Shown here piece after piece: positions 1 to 8,099 of a stretch of DNA of 34,919 bases. The first letter of the stretch is position 1; every line of letters starts with the position of its first letter. The notes under the pieces are model-generated. The model did not search any database. It was given only the letters and a program-made list of their open reading frames with translations, and was not told the DNA's origin. The position numbers and the translations under genes are program-made. Source of the DNA: OMOG01 sp041485845 (GTDB lineage Bacteria > Acidobacteriota > Terriglobia > Bryobacterales > Bryobacteraceae); contig JBGPKH010000013.1 in NCBI GenBank assembly GCA_041485845.1, positions 1 to 34,919 of the forward strand, given 5' to 3'.

Positions 1-1557
1 CACCTGCCCGAAGAGCGTTCGGTACATCATCGCGCCCGAAGTCGCGGCCTCCGCCGTATCCTCCCGAACGGCGCGCGCCGCAGCCTGGATCTGCGACTCC
101 ATCTCTTCCCGGGGCGGCAACGAATACAGCGCCGCCCCCGCCCGGTCGAGCGCCCACAGCCAGGATCGCGAATCGCCCAGGTGAAAGCTGAACAGCACGG
201 TCTCCGGGTCGAGGGCGGAAGCCGCGCGCGCCAGCACCTCGTTCGACCGCGGCTGCGTCGGCGAAACCAGGGCGGCCTCCATGCCCACGAGCTCCGCGCG
301 CGTGGCTTTCACCGTCTCCCCTGCCGCGGGGTCGCCGCCTCGCAACGCCGCAACCTCCGCGCGTTGCAATCGCGCCATCGCTTCCCAATACGCGGCCGGC
401 AGATCAGCGATTTGTGCCTGCCGCTCGCTGACCAGCGCCCGCAGACTGCTCGCCCGGTTCTCCTCCGCCGCTTCGAACGTTTCCCGCAGCAGGGCGGGAT
501 CGCCCGTCTCCAGGTACAGCCGGTTGCCGGCCTCGATCAGCGCCGCGTGGACTTGGTCGAGCCAGCCTTCCGCTCCGATCCGGCTGGTGTCATCTGGAAC
601 CGACCAGCGCCAGGCGCGCGCCAGGCGCATGGCGATGCGCAGATCGTCCATGGCCTCCCGCAGACGGCCCTGCTTCAATCGCACCCGGCCGCGGTAGTGG
701 TACACGTCCCAACCGGGAATCGGCCCCTGCGGCGCCGCCGCCAGCTCCACCGCCCGGTCCAGCAGCGCGGAGGCGGACGCCAGGTCCCCCTGTTCCATGC
801 GCAGACGGCCCAAACTGCGGTAAGAAGTGTCCAGTGGCAGGTGGTGCAGTTTTCGGACGCGGTAGGCTTCCAGGAGCGCCGACTCGGCCTCGGGCAGGTG
901 GCGAGCCTTGAGCAACTCTTCGCCCAGCCGGTTCCAACCCAGCGCGTACAATGCAAGGTTGCCCGCGCGATCGGCGCCGGCGATGCCTTGCCGGAACAAC
1001 TCCAGCGCCTCCTTGTCGCGCTTCTGGCGCGCACGTAACGAAGCCAATTGAATCTGGAGCTCGGGCAGGTGCTCCTTGCGGTCCTTGCCGGACATGTGCT
1101 CGAAGCTGCGCTGGGTCCATTGTGCGGCCGCATCCAGGTCTCCCAATTCGAAGTAGATCGATCCCAGATTGGCATCCGCGATAGCCATCACGCTGGTGTC
1201 GCCGGCCTGCTGGGCGACACGGCGTGCATCGAGATACGTAAGCCGTGCGGCTTGGTACTGGCGGCGAGCCAACTGGCACGCGCCTACGTTGGCCGTGGCG
1301 CGCGCAGCCATGTCGAATTCCTGCAACGCCAGGGCGGCTTGGCGGAGCCGGTCGAAACGCGGCTCGGCTTCGCTGTAGCGGCCATGCCGCAACAAATCCA
1401 GCCCTTCCTGTTTCAGGGCCTCCAGCGGTTTCAGGCGCGCGGTTCTCTCCCTGGTGAGTTGCAGGGGCTTCGCCCTGTGGTGCGGAACGGACTCTGGCGC
1501 CGTGCCGACGAGCGGGAAAACGAGCAGGCAACAAGCCAAGACCTTGGCTGGCTTCAA
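1..1557 (-). CDS. TPR-CHAT domain protein (C-terminus off the window)
   Basis: The reading frame stays open from a TTG at 1555-1557 to the left edge (519 codons). GGAG lies about five bases upstream of that TTG. Residues 1-20 form a hydrophobic, signal-like stretch (AKVLACCLLVFPLVG). A long helical region follows with repeated TPR-like units (for example LGSIYFELGDLDAAAQW and LGRLRMEQGDLASASALLDR). Near the edge, SFHLGDSRSWLWALDR and GAMMYRTLFGQ match the beginning of the CHAT (caspase-like peptidase) fold. The catalytic His-Cys pair would lie beyond the window, so activity cannot be judged. CHAT-TPR proteins are common in Acidobacteria; some CHAT proteins elsewhere are proteases acting in defence or cell death. 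A role here is inference. The gene lies 175 bp downstream of a very short ORF on the same strand. Confidence 0.8.
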   Translation of the reverse strand, partial: MKPAKVLACCLLVFPLVGTAPESVPHHRAKPLQLTRERTARLKPLEALKQEGLDLLRHGRYSEAEPRFDRLRQAALALQEFDMAARATANVGACQLARRQYQAARLTYLDARRVAQQAGDTSVMAIADANLGSIYFELGDLDAAAQWTQRSFEHMSGKDRKEHLPELQIQLASLRARQKRDKEALELFRQGIAGADRAGNLALYALGWNRLGEELLKARHLPEAESALLEAYRVRKLHHLPLDTSYRSLGRLRMEQGDLASASALLDRAVELAAAPQGPIPGWDVYHYRGRVRLKQGRLREAMDDLRIAMRLARAWRWSVPDDTSRIGAEGWLDQVHAALIEAGNRLYLETGDPALLRETFEAAEENRASSLRALVSERQAQIADLPAAYWEAMARLQRAEVAALRGGDPAAGETVKATRAELVGMEAALVSPTQPRSNEVLARAASALDPETVLFSFHLGDSRSWLWALDRAGAALYSLPPREEMESQIQAAARAVREDTAEAATSGAMMYRTLFGQV

Positions 1558-1604
1558 AACTCCGCTCCGGTTTTATATTCTATGGAACTAATTCTTTCTG
1601 GTAG

Positions 1605-1643
1605 TTCTTTGGGAATATCCCCAAGAAGGATATCCCCAAAGAA
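1605..1643. repeat. 16-bp inverted repeat in the CHAT leader
   Basis: Arms at 1605-1620 (TTCTTTGGGAATATCC) and 1628-1643 pair over 16 positions around a 7-base loop. The single non-Watson-Crick pair becomes a G-T wobble if the minus strand is transcribed. The repeat begins about 50 bases upstream of the TTG start of the CHAT-TPR gene. It could be a leader hairpin or an operator. There is no T-run next to it, so a simple intrinsic terminator is unlikely. Confidence 0.6.
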
Positions 1644-1672
1644 TGATACCAGCTTTGGCCTAAGAATAGGCT

Positions 1673-1716
1673 CCCCCAAATGGGGGTATTGGTTGGTCGC
1701 GCCTGCGGGGGCGCGA
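1673..1716. repeat. Two further short hairpins in the CHAT leader
   Basis: The first is the compact palindrome CCCCCAAATGGGGG at 1673-1686. The second is a 7-bp stem, TCGCGCC at 1697-1703 with GGCGCGA at 1710-1716. Both lie between the stop of the 36-residue ORF (1733) and the 16-bp inverted repeat. Three hairpins in about 130 bases suggest a structured leader RNA, but no known riboswitch class was recognised. Confidence 0.45.
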
Positions 1717-1732
1717 AAAGGGCCGGTTTGCT

Positions 1733-1843
1733 TTAGAAACCGCCCAAAATCCGCAGTACCGAGGCGATGATAATAATCGGATCCGTCGGCATCTGGGTTG
1801 TTCGAAATCGCCCTGAACCAGCAGCGATTCCTCTCAATTTCAA
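1733..1843 (-). CDS. Candidate 36-residue peptide upstream of the CHAT gene
   Basis: This is a TTG-started ORF of 36 codons on the minus strand. It has a strong Shine-Dalgarno-like AGGGAGGGG about six bases upstream, better than that of most genes in this window. The N-terminal half is basic (KLRG, GRFR). The C-terminal 19 residues, MPTDPIIIIASVLRILGGF, are hydrophobic with four consecutive Ile codons and a GGF end. No family was recognised. It ends 175 bp before the CHAT-TPR start on the same strand, so it could be a leader peptide, a membrane-active peptide or a CHAT substrate; all three are inference. It may also be a chance ORF. Confidence 0.4.
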   Translation of the reverse strand: MKLRGIAAGSGRFRTTQMPTDPIIIIASVLRILGGF

Positions 1844-2143
1844 TCTAGCCCCTCCCTTTTCACCTGCAAGGAATTCTTAGAACTAAGTTGTTGTTTCTAA
1901 AAGGAAAATATTTCCCCAAAACTCGTGACTCGAAAAAACGCACCTTCCGATTTCCGCCCGGGCCGGGCGCCGGGGGGTCTTGTTTGTGTGGGACCGGCGG
2001 GCTCTGGTACCTGCCGGGACTGACGTACCGGAGCATCGGGCTTCCGCCCGTAATGGAACCGTAGGCTCAGTTGGTCACGAAACGGCGCCCCACCAATTCT
2101 TAGGTAAAATGTTTTGGACTGGAGCGCGCTTCATGGCACTAAT
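1844..2143. promoter_or_regulatory. Intergenic region with AT-rich palindromes
   Basis: No gene was found in this 300-bp stretch. It is locally AT-rich upstream of the 36-residue ORF. It contains the short palindrome CTTAGAACTAAG (1876-1887) and GGAAAATATTTCC (1903-1915, 5-bp arms), which are plausible operator sites for the minus-strand unit. The core GAACTAA recurs at 1585-1591, next to the CHAT start. The right half (about 1965-2060) is GC-rich with several short self-complementary runs. No confident -35/-10 pair could be assigned. Confidence 0.3.
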
Positions 2144-2920
2144 CTAAGCACCCGTCAGGCACAGGCGCTCGAAATTCGTCGTCGTCACGTCCGCAATGTC
2201 CGACGGCGTACAGCCCCGCACCTCGGCCAACCGGCGCACGGTCTCCACTACGAACGCCGGCTCGTTGCGTTTGCCGCGATAGGGCGCCGGCGCGAGATAT
2301 GGACAGTCGGTCTCCACCAGCAGCCGGTCTTCCGGCGTGATGCGCGCCGCCTGACGCACGGCCTCCGCCTTCGGAAAAGTCAGCACGCCGCCAAAGCTCA
2401 GATGGAAGCCCAGGCCCAGCGCCTCCCGAGCCTGCTGCTCGCCGCCCGTGAAACAGTGCATGATTCCCGCACCGCGCCACCGCTCGCGCAGCACCGCGAC
2501 CGTGTCCTCCCACGCCTCGCGCGTGTGGATCACAATCGGTTTACCGCTCTCCCCCGCGATCTCCAACTGCTTTTCGAACACCCGCCGCTGCACCTCGCGC
2601 GGCGAGAAATCGTAATGGTAGTCGAGCCCGATTTCACCGATGGCCAACACTTTCGGATGCGCCGCCAGTTCCCGCAATGCCACAAACGTGTCCGGCACAG
2701 CCTTCGAAGCGTCGTGCGGATGCACCCCGATGGTCGCGTAGATAAACGGATAGCGATCCGCCTGCCGGATGGCGGTCTCCAGATCGGGCGGTCCGCCGCC
2801 GGTCCCGATCGCCATCAGGCGCTCGACGCCCGCGGCCATCGCGCGCTCGATCACCGGCTCGCGGTCGGCATCGAACTTCGAATCATCCAGGTGGCAATGC
2901 GAATCGACCAGGCCCCTCAC
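2144..2920 (-). CDS. tatD: TatD family metal-dependent DNase
   Basis: The protein has 258 residues, the usual TatD length. The amidohydrolase-type metal ligands are all visible: HxH in DSHCHLD (His8, His10), GEIGLDY (Glu96), IHTREA (His132), MHCFTG (His155) and VETDCPYLAP (Asp205). TatD proteins are cytoplasmic 3'-5' nucleases implicated in DNA repair and turnover. The start is GTG at 2918-2920, sharing GTGA with the stop of metG, so the two are translationally coupled. It is the last gene of the larC-metG-tatD operon. In other bacteria tatD very often follows metG, which supports both calls. Confidence 0.95.
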   Translation of the reverse strand: MRGLVDSHCHLDDSKFDADREPVIERAMAAGVERLMAIGTGGGPPDLETAIRQADRYPFIYATIGVHPHDASKAVPDTFVALRELAAHPKVLAIGEIGLDYHYDFSPREVQRRVFEKQLEIAGESGKPIVIHTREAWEDTVAVLRERWRGAGIMHCFTGGEQQAREALGLGFHLSFGGVLTFPKAEAVRQAARITPEDRLLVETDCPYLAPAPYRGKRNEPAFVVETVRRLAEVRGCTPSDIADVTTTNFERLCLTGA

Positions 2921-4848
2921 TTGAGGCGCGCCCCCACCGGGATGTCTTCGTGGAACCCGGCCAGCACCGGCTTGCCATCTTCCACCGACGCCGCCACGAT
3001 CATCCCGTTGGACGCGATGCCCTTCAGCTTACGCGGCTGCAAGTTCGCCACGATCACCACCTTGCGGTTCACCAGCTCCGAAGACGTGTATGCCTCGGCG
3101 ATTCCCGCCACGATGGTGCGCGGCTCCGCCTCGCCGATATCGACCGTCATGTGCATCAGCTTGTCGGAGCCTTTGACGCGCTCCGCGGTCAGCACCAGCC
3201 CGACCCGGAGATCGGACTTTAGGAAATCGTCAATCGAGATCTTCGCCGATCCGGCCGGAGCCTCTGCCGCGGCGGGCTCAGCGGGCGTCCTTCCCAGCAG
3301 TGCCGCCTGCTCGGCCATGACCTGTTCCTCCAACGCGCGCATGTTGGCTACCGCCTCTTTCATTTCGATCCGCGGGAAAACGCCGGACACTTCCCCGATG
3401 GTCTGTCCCGGCTGCAAGCCGCCCCATTTCAATCCATCGAAGCGCACCGATTCGATCGGTTCCTTCATACCAAGCTGCGCCCAGATCTTCAGCGCCGATT
3501 GCGGCAGTACCGGGTACAGCAGGGCCGTCGCAATGCGCAGCGCTTCAGCCGCGGTATACAATGTCATACTCAACTGCGCCTGTGATCCTTCGTCAGACTG
3601 CCGCGCGAGCTTCCACGGCGCCCACTGCACGATGAACTTGTCCACCGCGGAAATAAAAGCCCACACGGCCTCCAGTCCCTTGGAGAATTCGAAGCGTTCG
3701 AAAGCATCCTGAACCGCCTGGATGGTCTCGTTGGCCTGCGCCGCGATCGCCGGTTCGGCGCCCTCCGGGACGGCGCCCTGGCGGTACTGATGGATCATCG
3801 TCAGCGTGCGGCTGGCCAGGTTGCCCAGCCCGTTGGCCAGGTCCGAATTGTAACGGCCCACCAGGGCGTCGTAGCTGAAGCTGCCGTCCTGCCCGAATAC
3901 CACTTCCCGCAGCAGGAAGTAGCGCAACGCGTCGGCCCCCATCACTCGCCGTATGGGTTCCGGCCGCACGATGTTGCCGCGCGACTTGCTCATCTTGCTC
4001 TCTTCGAACAGCAGGTGGCCATGCGCGAAGATGCGCTTGGGCAGTTCCAGCCCCGCCGCCCAGAGGAACGCCGGCCAGTAGATCGCGTGAAACCGCACGA
4101 TCTCCTTGCCGATCAGGTGCAGGTCCGCGGGCCACAATCCCTTGCCGTCCACCGCGCTCATGTAGGTGGTGAGCGCATCGAACCAGACGTAAAACACGTG
4201 CGGCGCCTCTCCGGCCACCGGGATGCCCCACTTGATGCTGGTGCGCGTGATGGAAAGATCGTTGAGGCCCTGCCGCACGAAGGACATCACTTCATTGCGC
4301 CGCGTGCCGGGCTGGATGAAATCCGGTTGAGACTCGTAGAGTTCCAGCAGCCTTCCTGAAAAGGCCGATAGCTTGAAGAAAAAATTCTCCTCGGTGATGG
4401 TCTCGGTCGGCCGCCCGCAATCGGGACACGGGTCTCCCGGTTTGGCGTCGTTGACGTAGAGATTGTCGAAAATGCAGTACTGCCCCGTGTACGAGCCTTT
4501 ATAAATGTAGCCGTTCTTCCGGCACCGGTCGAACAGGTCCTGGACCACCCGCGCGTGGCCCGGATTGGTGGTGCGCTGGAAGTAGTCGATATTGAGGCCC
4601 AGCAATTGCCATTGCCGCTCGAACTCGGCCGCGATCACGTCGCAGAATTCCTTGGGAGTCTTGCCCGCGCGCCCGGCGGCGCGCTCCACGTTCACCCCGT
4701 GCTCGTCCGACCCGGTGGTGAGCACGGACTCATATCCCTGCATCCGCTTGAAGCGGCGCACCAGGTCCGCGACAATCGTGGTGTAGGCGTGGCCGATGTG
4801 CGGCGCGGCGTTCACATAATAGATCGGAGTGGTCAGGTAATATTTCAT
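2917..4848 (-). CDS. metG: Methionine--tRNA ligase
   Basis: The enzyme charges tRNA-Met in the cytoplasm and has 643 residues from the start chosen here. It shows the HIGH motif (PHIGHAYTT, residues 17-20), a Cys-rich zinc knuckle around DPCPDCGRP, the KMSKS loop (ESKMSKSRGNIV) and a C-terminal EMAP-II/Trbp111-type tRNA-binding domain (SDLRVGLVLTAERVKGSDKL to LQPRKLKGIASNGMIVAAS). An upstream in-frame start would add 28 residues lying inside larC with no family resemblance. The ATG at 4846-4848 is preferred because it begins MKYYLTTPIYYVN, as in homologues, and overlaps the larC stop as ATGA. The 3' end overlaps tatD by four bases. Confidence 0.97.
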   Translation of the reverse strand: MKYYLTTPIYYVNAAPHIGHAYTTIVADLVRRFKRMQGYESVLTTGSDEHGVNVERAAGRAGKTPKEFCDVIAAEFERQWQLLGLNIDYFQRTTNPGHARVVQDLFDRCRKNGYIYKGSYTGQYCIFDNLYVNDAKPGDPCPDCGRPTETITEENFFFKLSAFSGRLLELYESQPDFIQPGTRRNEVMSFVRQGLNDLSITRTSIKWGIPVAGEAPHVFYVWFDALTTYMSAVDGKGLWPADLHLIGKEIVRFHAIYWPAFLWAAGLELPKRIFAHGHLLFEESKMSKSRGNIVRPEPIRRVMGADALRYFLLREVVFGQDGSFSYDALVGRYNSDLANGLGNLASRTLTMIHQYRQGAVPEGAEPAIAAQANETIQAVQDAFERFEFSKGLEAVWAFISAVDKFIVQWAPWKLARQSDEGSQAQLSMTLYTAAEALRIATALLYPVLPQSALKIWAQLGMKEPIESVRFDGLKWGGLQPGQTIGEVSGVFPRIEMKEAVANMRALEEQVMAEQAALLGRTPAEPAAAEAPAGSAKISIDDFLKSDLRVGLVLTAERVKGSDKLMHMTVDIGEAEPRTIVAGIAEAYTSSELVNRKVVIVANLQPRKLKGIASNGMIVAASVEDGKPVLAGFHEDIPVGARLK

Positions 4849-6005
4849 CTGGATCGCTTCAGGTACGCGTAATTGGCTTCTGCGATGATGTGCTTCAGAG
4901 CGACGCCGGATTCCAGCGCCAGTTTGCGGCAATCCTCGTACTCCGGCGCGTAGTTGCCATCGCCCGAGACCTTCACCCGCACTTTGCCGTAGGGCGTATC
5001 CACCTCGCTCCAGGTCCGCGGCTGCACGCGCCGCTCGGCCGAGTACATGCGGATCCCCAAAGTAGAGGTTTCGGCGAAAACCATCTGCGCCAGCCGCTCC
5101 CGGTGCTCCGGCCGGGCTATCACCCGCAGCAGGTTGCCGGGCCGGTCCTTCTTCATCAGCAGCGGTTCGAGCGTTACATCCAGCGCGCCGCTTGCCAGCA
5201 GCCTCTCGGTAGCGTAGCCCAGCACCTGCGGATTGAGGTCGTCGATATTCGCCTCGATCACCGAAACCGTGGTGGCCTCATCCGTTTGCGTGCCTTCCCC
5301 GAGCATCGCGCGCAGCACGTTCGCCTGTTCCCGAAAATCGTGGTCGCCCGCGCCGTACCCCGTGCGTAACAGCGTCATAGGAGGCAGCGCGCCGAACGAT
5401 TTCGCCAGCGTGGTTGCCACCGCGGCGCCCGTCGGCGTGGTCAGCTCCACTGCCGGACCGCGGGAATACACCGGCGCGCCGGCCAGTAGCCGCGCGGTCG
5501 CCGGCGCCGGCACGGGCAGAATCCCGTGCTCCGTTTTGACTGTGCCGCTGCCCACATTCACAGGTGAGCAGACGATGGTCCCGACATCCAGTTGCGCGAA
5601 CGCCACGCACGCGCCCACGATATCCGCGATCGAATCGGCGGCGCCCACCTCGTGAAAATGCACCTTCTCGATGGCCACCTGGTGAACTTCCGCTTCCGCC
5701 TCGCCGAGCCGGCGGAATACCGCCACGGCATCGCGCCCCGCGCGCTCCGGGAGATCCGCCTTCTCGATCATTTTGACGATGTGCGACAGGTGGCGGTGGG
5801 CATGCTGCTCCTGCACTTCGACGCGGTACTTCGTGGCGCCGATGCCGCCGCGTTTCACCTGCTCGAAGGAAACCGTGGCCCCGGTTTCGAGCGAGGCAAT
5901 CGCGTCCATGATCGCTTTCCGGTCGGCGCCGGCATCGGCCAGCGCACCGACCAGCATGTCGCCGCTGATTCCCGAGAATGCGTCCAGATAACAGGTTAGG
6001 GGCAC
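4845..6005 (-). CDS. larC: LarC-type nickel insertion protein
   Basis: The protein has 386 residues and begins with the family hallmark YLDAFSGISGDMLVGALADAGAD. It continues with other typical LarC (formerly DUF111) blocks, such as KVHFHEVGAADSIADIVGACVA, VNVGSGTVKTEHGILPVPAPAT and ELTTPTGAAV. LarC inserts nickel into the pyridinium-dithiocarboxylate pincer cofactor used by lactate racemase and related racemases and epimerases. LarA, LarB and LarE partners are not in the window. The start is GTG at 6003-6005 without a clear ribosome-binding site. The stop overlaps metG as ATGA, making this the first gene of a three-gene minus-strand operon. Confidence 0.9.
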   Translation of the reverse strand: MPLTCYLDAFSGISGDMLVGALADAGADRKAIMDAIASLETGATVSFEQVKRGGIGATKYRVEVQEQHAHRHLSHIVKMIEKADLPERAGRDAVAVFRRLGEAEAEVHQVAIEKVHFHEVGAADSIADIVGACVAFAQLDVGTIVCSPVNVGSGTVKTEHGILPVPAPATARLLAGAPVYSRGPAVELTTPTGAAVATTLAKSFGALPPMTLLRTGYGAGDHDFREQANVLRAMLGEGTQTDEATTVSVIEANIDDLNPQVLGYATERLLASGALDVTLEPLLMKKDRPGNLLRVIARPEHRERLAQMVFAETSTLGIRMYSAERRVQPRTWSEVDTPYGKVRVKVSGDGNYAPEYEDCRKLALESGVALKHIIAEANYAYLKRSR

Positions 6006-6014
6006 GGTCTTTTT

Positions 6015-6042
6015 ATTGTAGCGTCCCGGACCGCTCCGGGAC
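6015..6042 (-). promoter_or_regulatory. Candidate larC operon promoter with palindrome
   Basis: On the minus strand, TACAAT (6015-6020) lies nine bases from the larC GTG. Just upstream is a perfect palindrome with 8-bp arms, GTCCCGGA-CCGC-TCCGGGAC, at 6023-6042. If TACAAT is a -10 element, transcription would start almost at the initiation codon, giving a nearly leaderless mRNA; that would fit the missing ribosome-binding site. The palindrome would then sit where a repressor could block the promoter. No consensus -35 box is present at the right distance. Confidence 0.35.
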
Positions 6043-6190
6043 CGATTCCAAGGTGAGCGGCTGGAGCGCCGGGGAACCCGGGGAATGCGGTCTCACGGTG
6101 ACGCACGGGGAGGCACTTTTTTCGACGGGTTTAGTGTAGGCGATCGCCTGGTGCGGGTGTTCTCGATGGGCTGTTGCGGCTGGCAAAGGA

Positions 6191-6466
6191 TCTGAACCTG
6201 CTGACGTGCAGCGGCACGCTCTGGTAGTAGCCCGGCTCGCCCGCGGGCTTGAGCCCGGCGCGTTCGAACTGCGCGACCACGTAGCGCGCAGCCTTGCGGT
6301 ATCCCTCGCTGCCGGCATCGCGGCCTTCCAGACCGTCGTTGGCGAGGGCCTCGACGTGCGACCACCAGCGGCGGGTTGCCTGGTCAGGCTCGGTGGCAAA
6401 TAGGGCACAGCCGGGCAATCCGGCGGCAAGGCGGGGAAGCGTCATGAGACCCCTCATGAAAGCCAT
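6191..6466 (-). pseudogene. M28 family peptidase, N-terminal stump
   Basis: Reading minus from ATG 6464-6466 gives a signal-like start (MTLPRLAAGLPGCALFA). The segment RWWSHVEALANDGLEGRDAGSEG then leads to RKAARYVVAQFERAGLKPAGEPGYYQSVPL. This is the characteristic N-terminal block of acidobacterial M28 zinc aminopeptidases. The resemblance stops after about 92 residues, near 6191, and the frame ends at 6131. The whole catalytic metal-binding domain is missing, so the product cannot be a peptidase. The stump is divergent from the CmcI-like gene, with 45 bp between the start codons. Confidence 0.7.
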
Positions 6467-6511
6467 GGTAGCGCCGGACTTGTCTACTTCGGTTATAGTG
6501 TCGATTGCCCT

Positions 6512-7748
6512 ATGACCTTCGTCCACGTTCGCAAGTCCTGCCTGTCTGCGGCGTTCTGCCTCCTCGTGCTCGGAGGCGCGTGCCATCGAAGCCGCCATCC
6601 GCAAGCCACAGTCTCCGAAGTCTCCATGGCGAACGACAGCTACAAGAGCAGGCTGGTGCGCGGCGTCTTTGCGGGCCAGGGGCTGTGGAGATGGACCGAG
6701 CCCTCCTTTGCTCTCTCGCTCGATCCGCCGTCCGCCTCCAAGCCCACCTGGCTCGAACTGGACTTCAGCGTCCCCCAGGAGCACTTCGAGAAGGCGTCCG
6801 CCGTGACGGTGATGGCCAAGGTCAACGGCGTCGAGGTTGGCAAGCAGACGTATCCGAAGCCGGAGCGCTATATATCTCTTTGCCTGCCGAGTGCCGGCGG
6901 AAGCTCTGCGACAGCGGCCCGCGATCGTCGAGTTTACGGCGGACCACTCCGCCAGGAGTCCCGACGGCCAGACTGTGGGCCTGATCGCCACGTCGGCGGG
7001 ATTGAAAGAATTCGAGCAGACCGCGGAATACCGCGACGCGCAGATGGCCCAGTCGCGCGCGGCATTCGACAAGGTGCTCCGCGAGCGCAATCAGAAGGTG
7101 CCGCCCGAAAAGCAGCGCGAGCTGATGAAGCTGTTTCACGACCTGCCGATCTGGGACAGCCTCTCGTTTCACAACGTCCGCATCATCAAAAACCCGCTCG
7201 ACCTGTGGATGCTTCAGCAGATCGCCTACGAAGTGCAGCCGGATTTCGTGATCGAGACGGGGACGTGGTACGGCGGGTCGGCGCTCTACTGGGCGCACAC
7301 CTTGAACGGCATGGGCCGCGAAAGCGCGCGTGTCCTGACGGTGGATATTCAGGACCTGACGCAAGGCGCCGCAACCCATCCGCTCTGGAAGAAATACGTG
7401 GAGTTCTCTCTCGGCAGCTCGACCGATCCGGCCATCGTGGCGAAGTATGCTCAACGGGTCAAGGGCTGGCGGACACTCGTCAACCTGGATTCCGGCCACT
7501 CGCGCCAGCACGTGTTGAATGAGCTGCGCCTGTACGCGCCGCTGGTCAGCCTGGGAAGTTACATCGCGGTGGAGGACACGCACCTCGACGGCGTCCCGAC
7601 ACATCCCGAACAGGGGCCGGGACCGATGGCCGCTGTCCGGCAGTTTCTCGCGGAAGGCGGCGGCAAGGAATTCGAACAGGATTTCAGCCGCGAGGCGATG
7701 GTGATGACCTCGTACCCCGGCGGCTGGCTGCGGCGGAAGGCGAAGTGA
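6512..7748 (+). CDS. CmcI-like (cephalosporin hydroxylase family) lipoprotein, frameshifted
   Basis: The start MTFVHVRKSCLSAAFCLLVLGGAC is a lipoprotein signal ending in lipobox LGGAC. About 100 residues of probable beta-sandwich follow (PTWLELDFSVPQEHF). The frame then breaks between about 6868 and 6890, within TATATATCTCTTT, and the family continues in another frame at VPAEALRQRPAIVEFTADHS. The C-terminal domain carries the CmcI/rhamnosyl-O-methyltransferase signature: DFVIETGTWYGGSALYWAHTL (SAM-binding-like loop), VLTVDIQD, VNLDSGHSRQHVLNELRLY and YIAVEDTH. The stop is at 7746-7748. A two-base deletion in a dinucleotide run, or a sequencing error, would explain the break. The true substrate is unknown, and the lipid anchor would place it on the cell envelope. 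Confidence 0.7.
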
Positions 7749-7751
7749 CGT

Positions 7752-7772
7752 ACCGGCGGAAAGACCGCCGGT
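7752..7772 (+). terminator. Hairpin after the CmcI-like gene
   Basis: A perfect 8-bp stem (ACCGGCGG with CCGCCGGT, five-base loop) begins four bases after the stop at 7748. No T-run follows, so it is at best a Rho-assisted or structural 3'-end hairpin. It could equally be an intergenic repeat. Confidence 0.35.
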
Positions 7773-7832
7773 GTTACCCGGCCGGCTTGCAGAACCTCAA
7801 CCGTGACCGCCATGCCAAAGAGAATACAGGTT

Positions 7833-8099
7833 GAAGAGGGGCACTTCGCGAGCGAGCGGGCCGCGTAGCGGAGATCCTGGAGCAGGTGCTCGACGAACGG
7901 AAGTGCCCATTCGTCGCGGCCGCTCTCCAGGACGGCGGTGCGGTCGCCGAATTGCCGTTGCGCGGCCCTGGTTGCCTCTTCGAGGCTCAGGCCAGGCGCC
8001 ACCAGGTCCTCGATCGTTTCATCGGGATGCTCGCGCGTTTCCTCCGCGCGTACACGCTCCGCGGAGCGGCGGCGCCAAAAGGTTGGTTAGTCGATGCAT
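7833..8099 (-). pseudogene. ADOP-type ABC permease, N-terminal remnant
   Basis: On the minus strand ATG 8097-8099 opens MHRLTN. After a frame change at a short T-run, the sequence reads FWRRRSAERVRAEE, then LSLEEATRAAQRQFGDRTAV and EHLLQDLRYAARSLAKCP. This is the cytoplasmic lead-in of acidobacterial duplicated orphan permeases, MacB/FtsX-type proteins of about 800 residues. The expected first membrane segment and everything after it are absent. The gene is dead. The MATE gene follows 228 bp to its right on the opposite strand. Confidence 0.75.
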
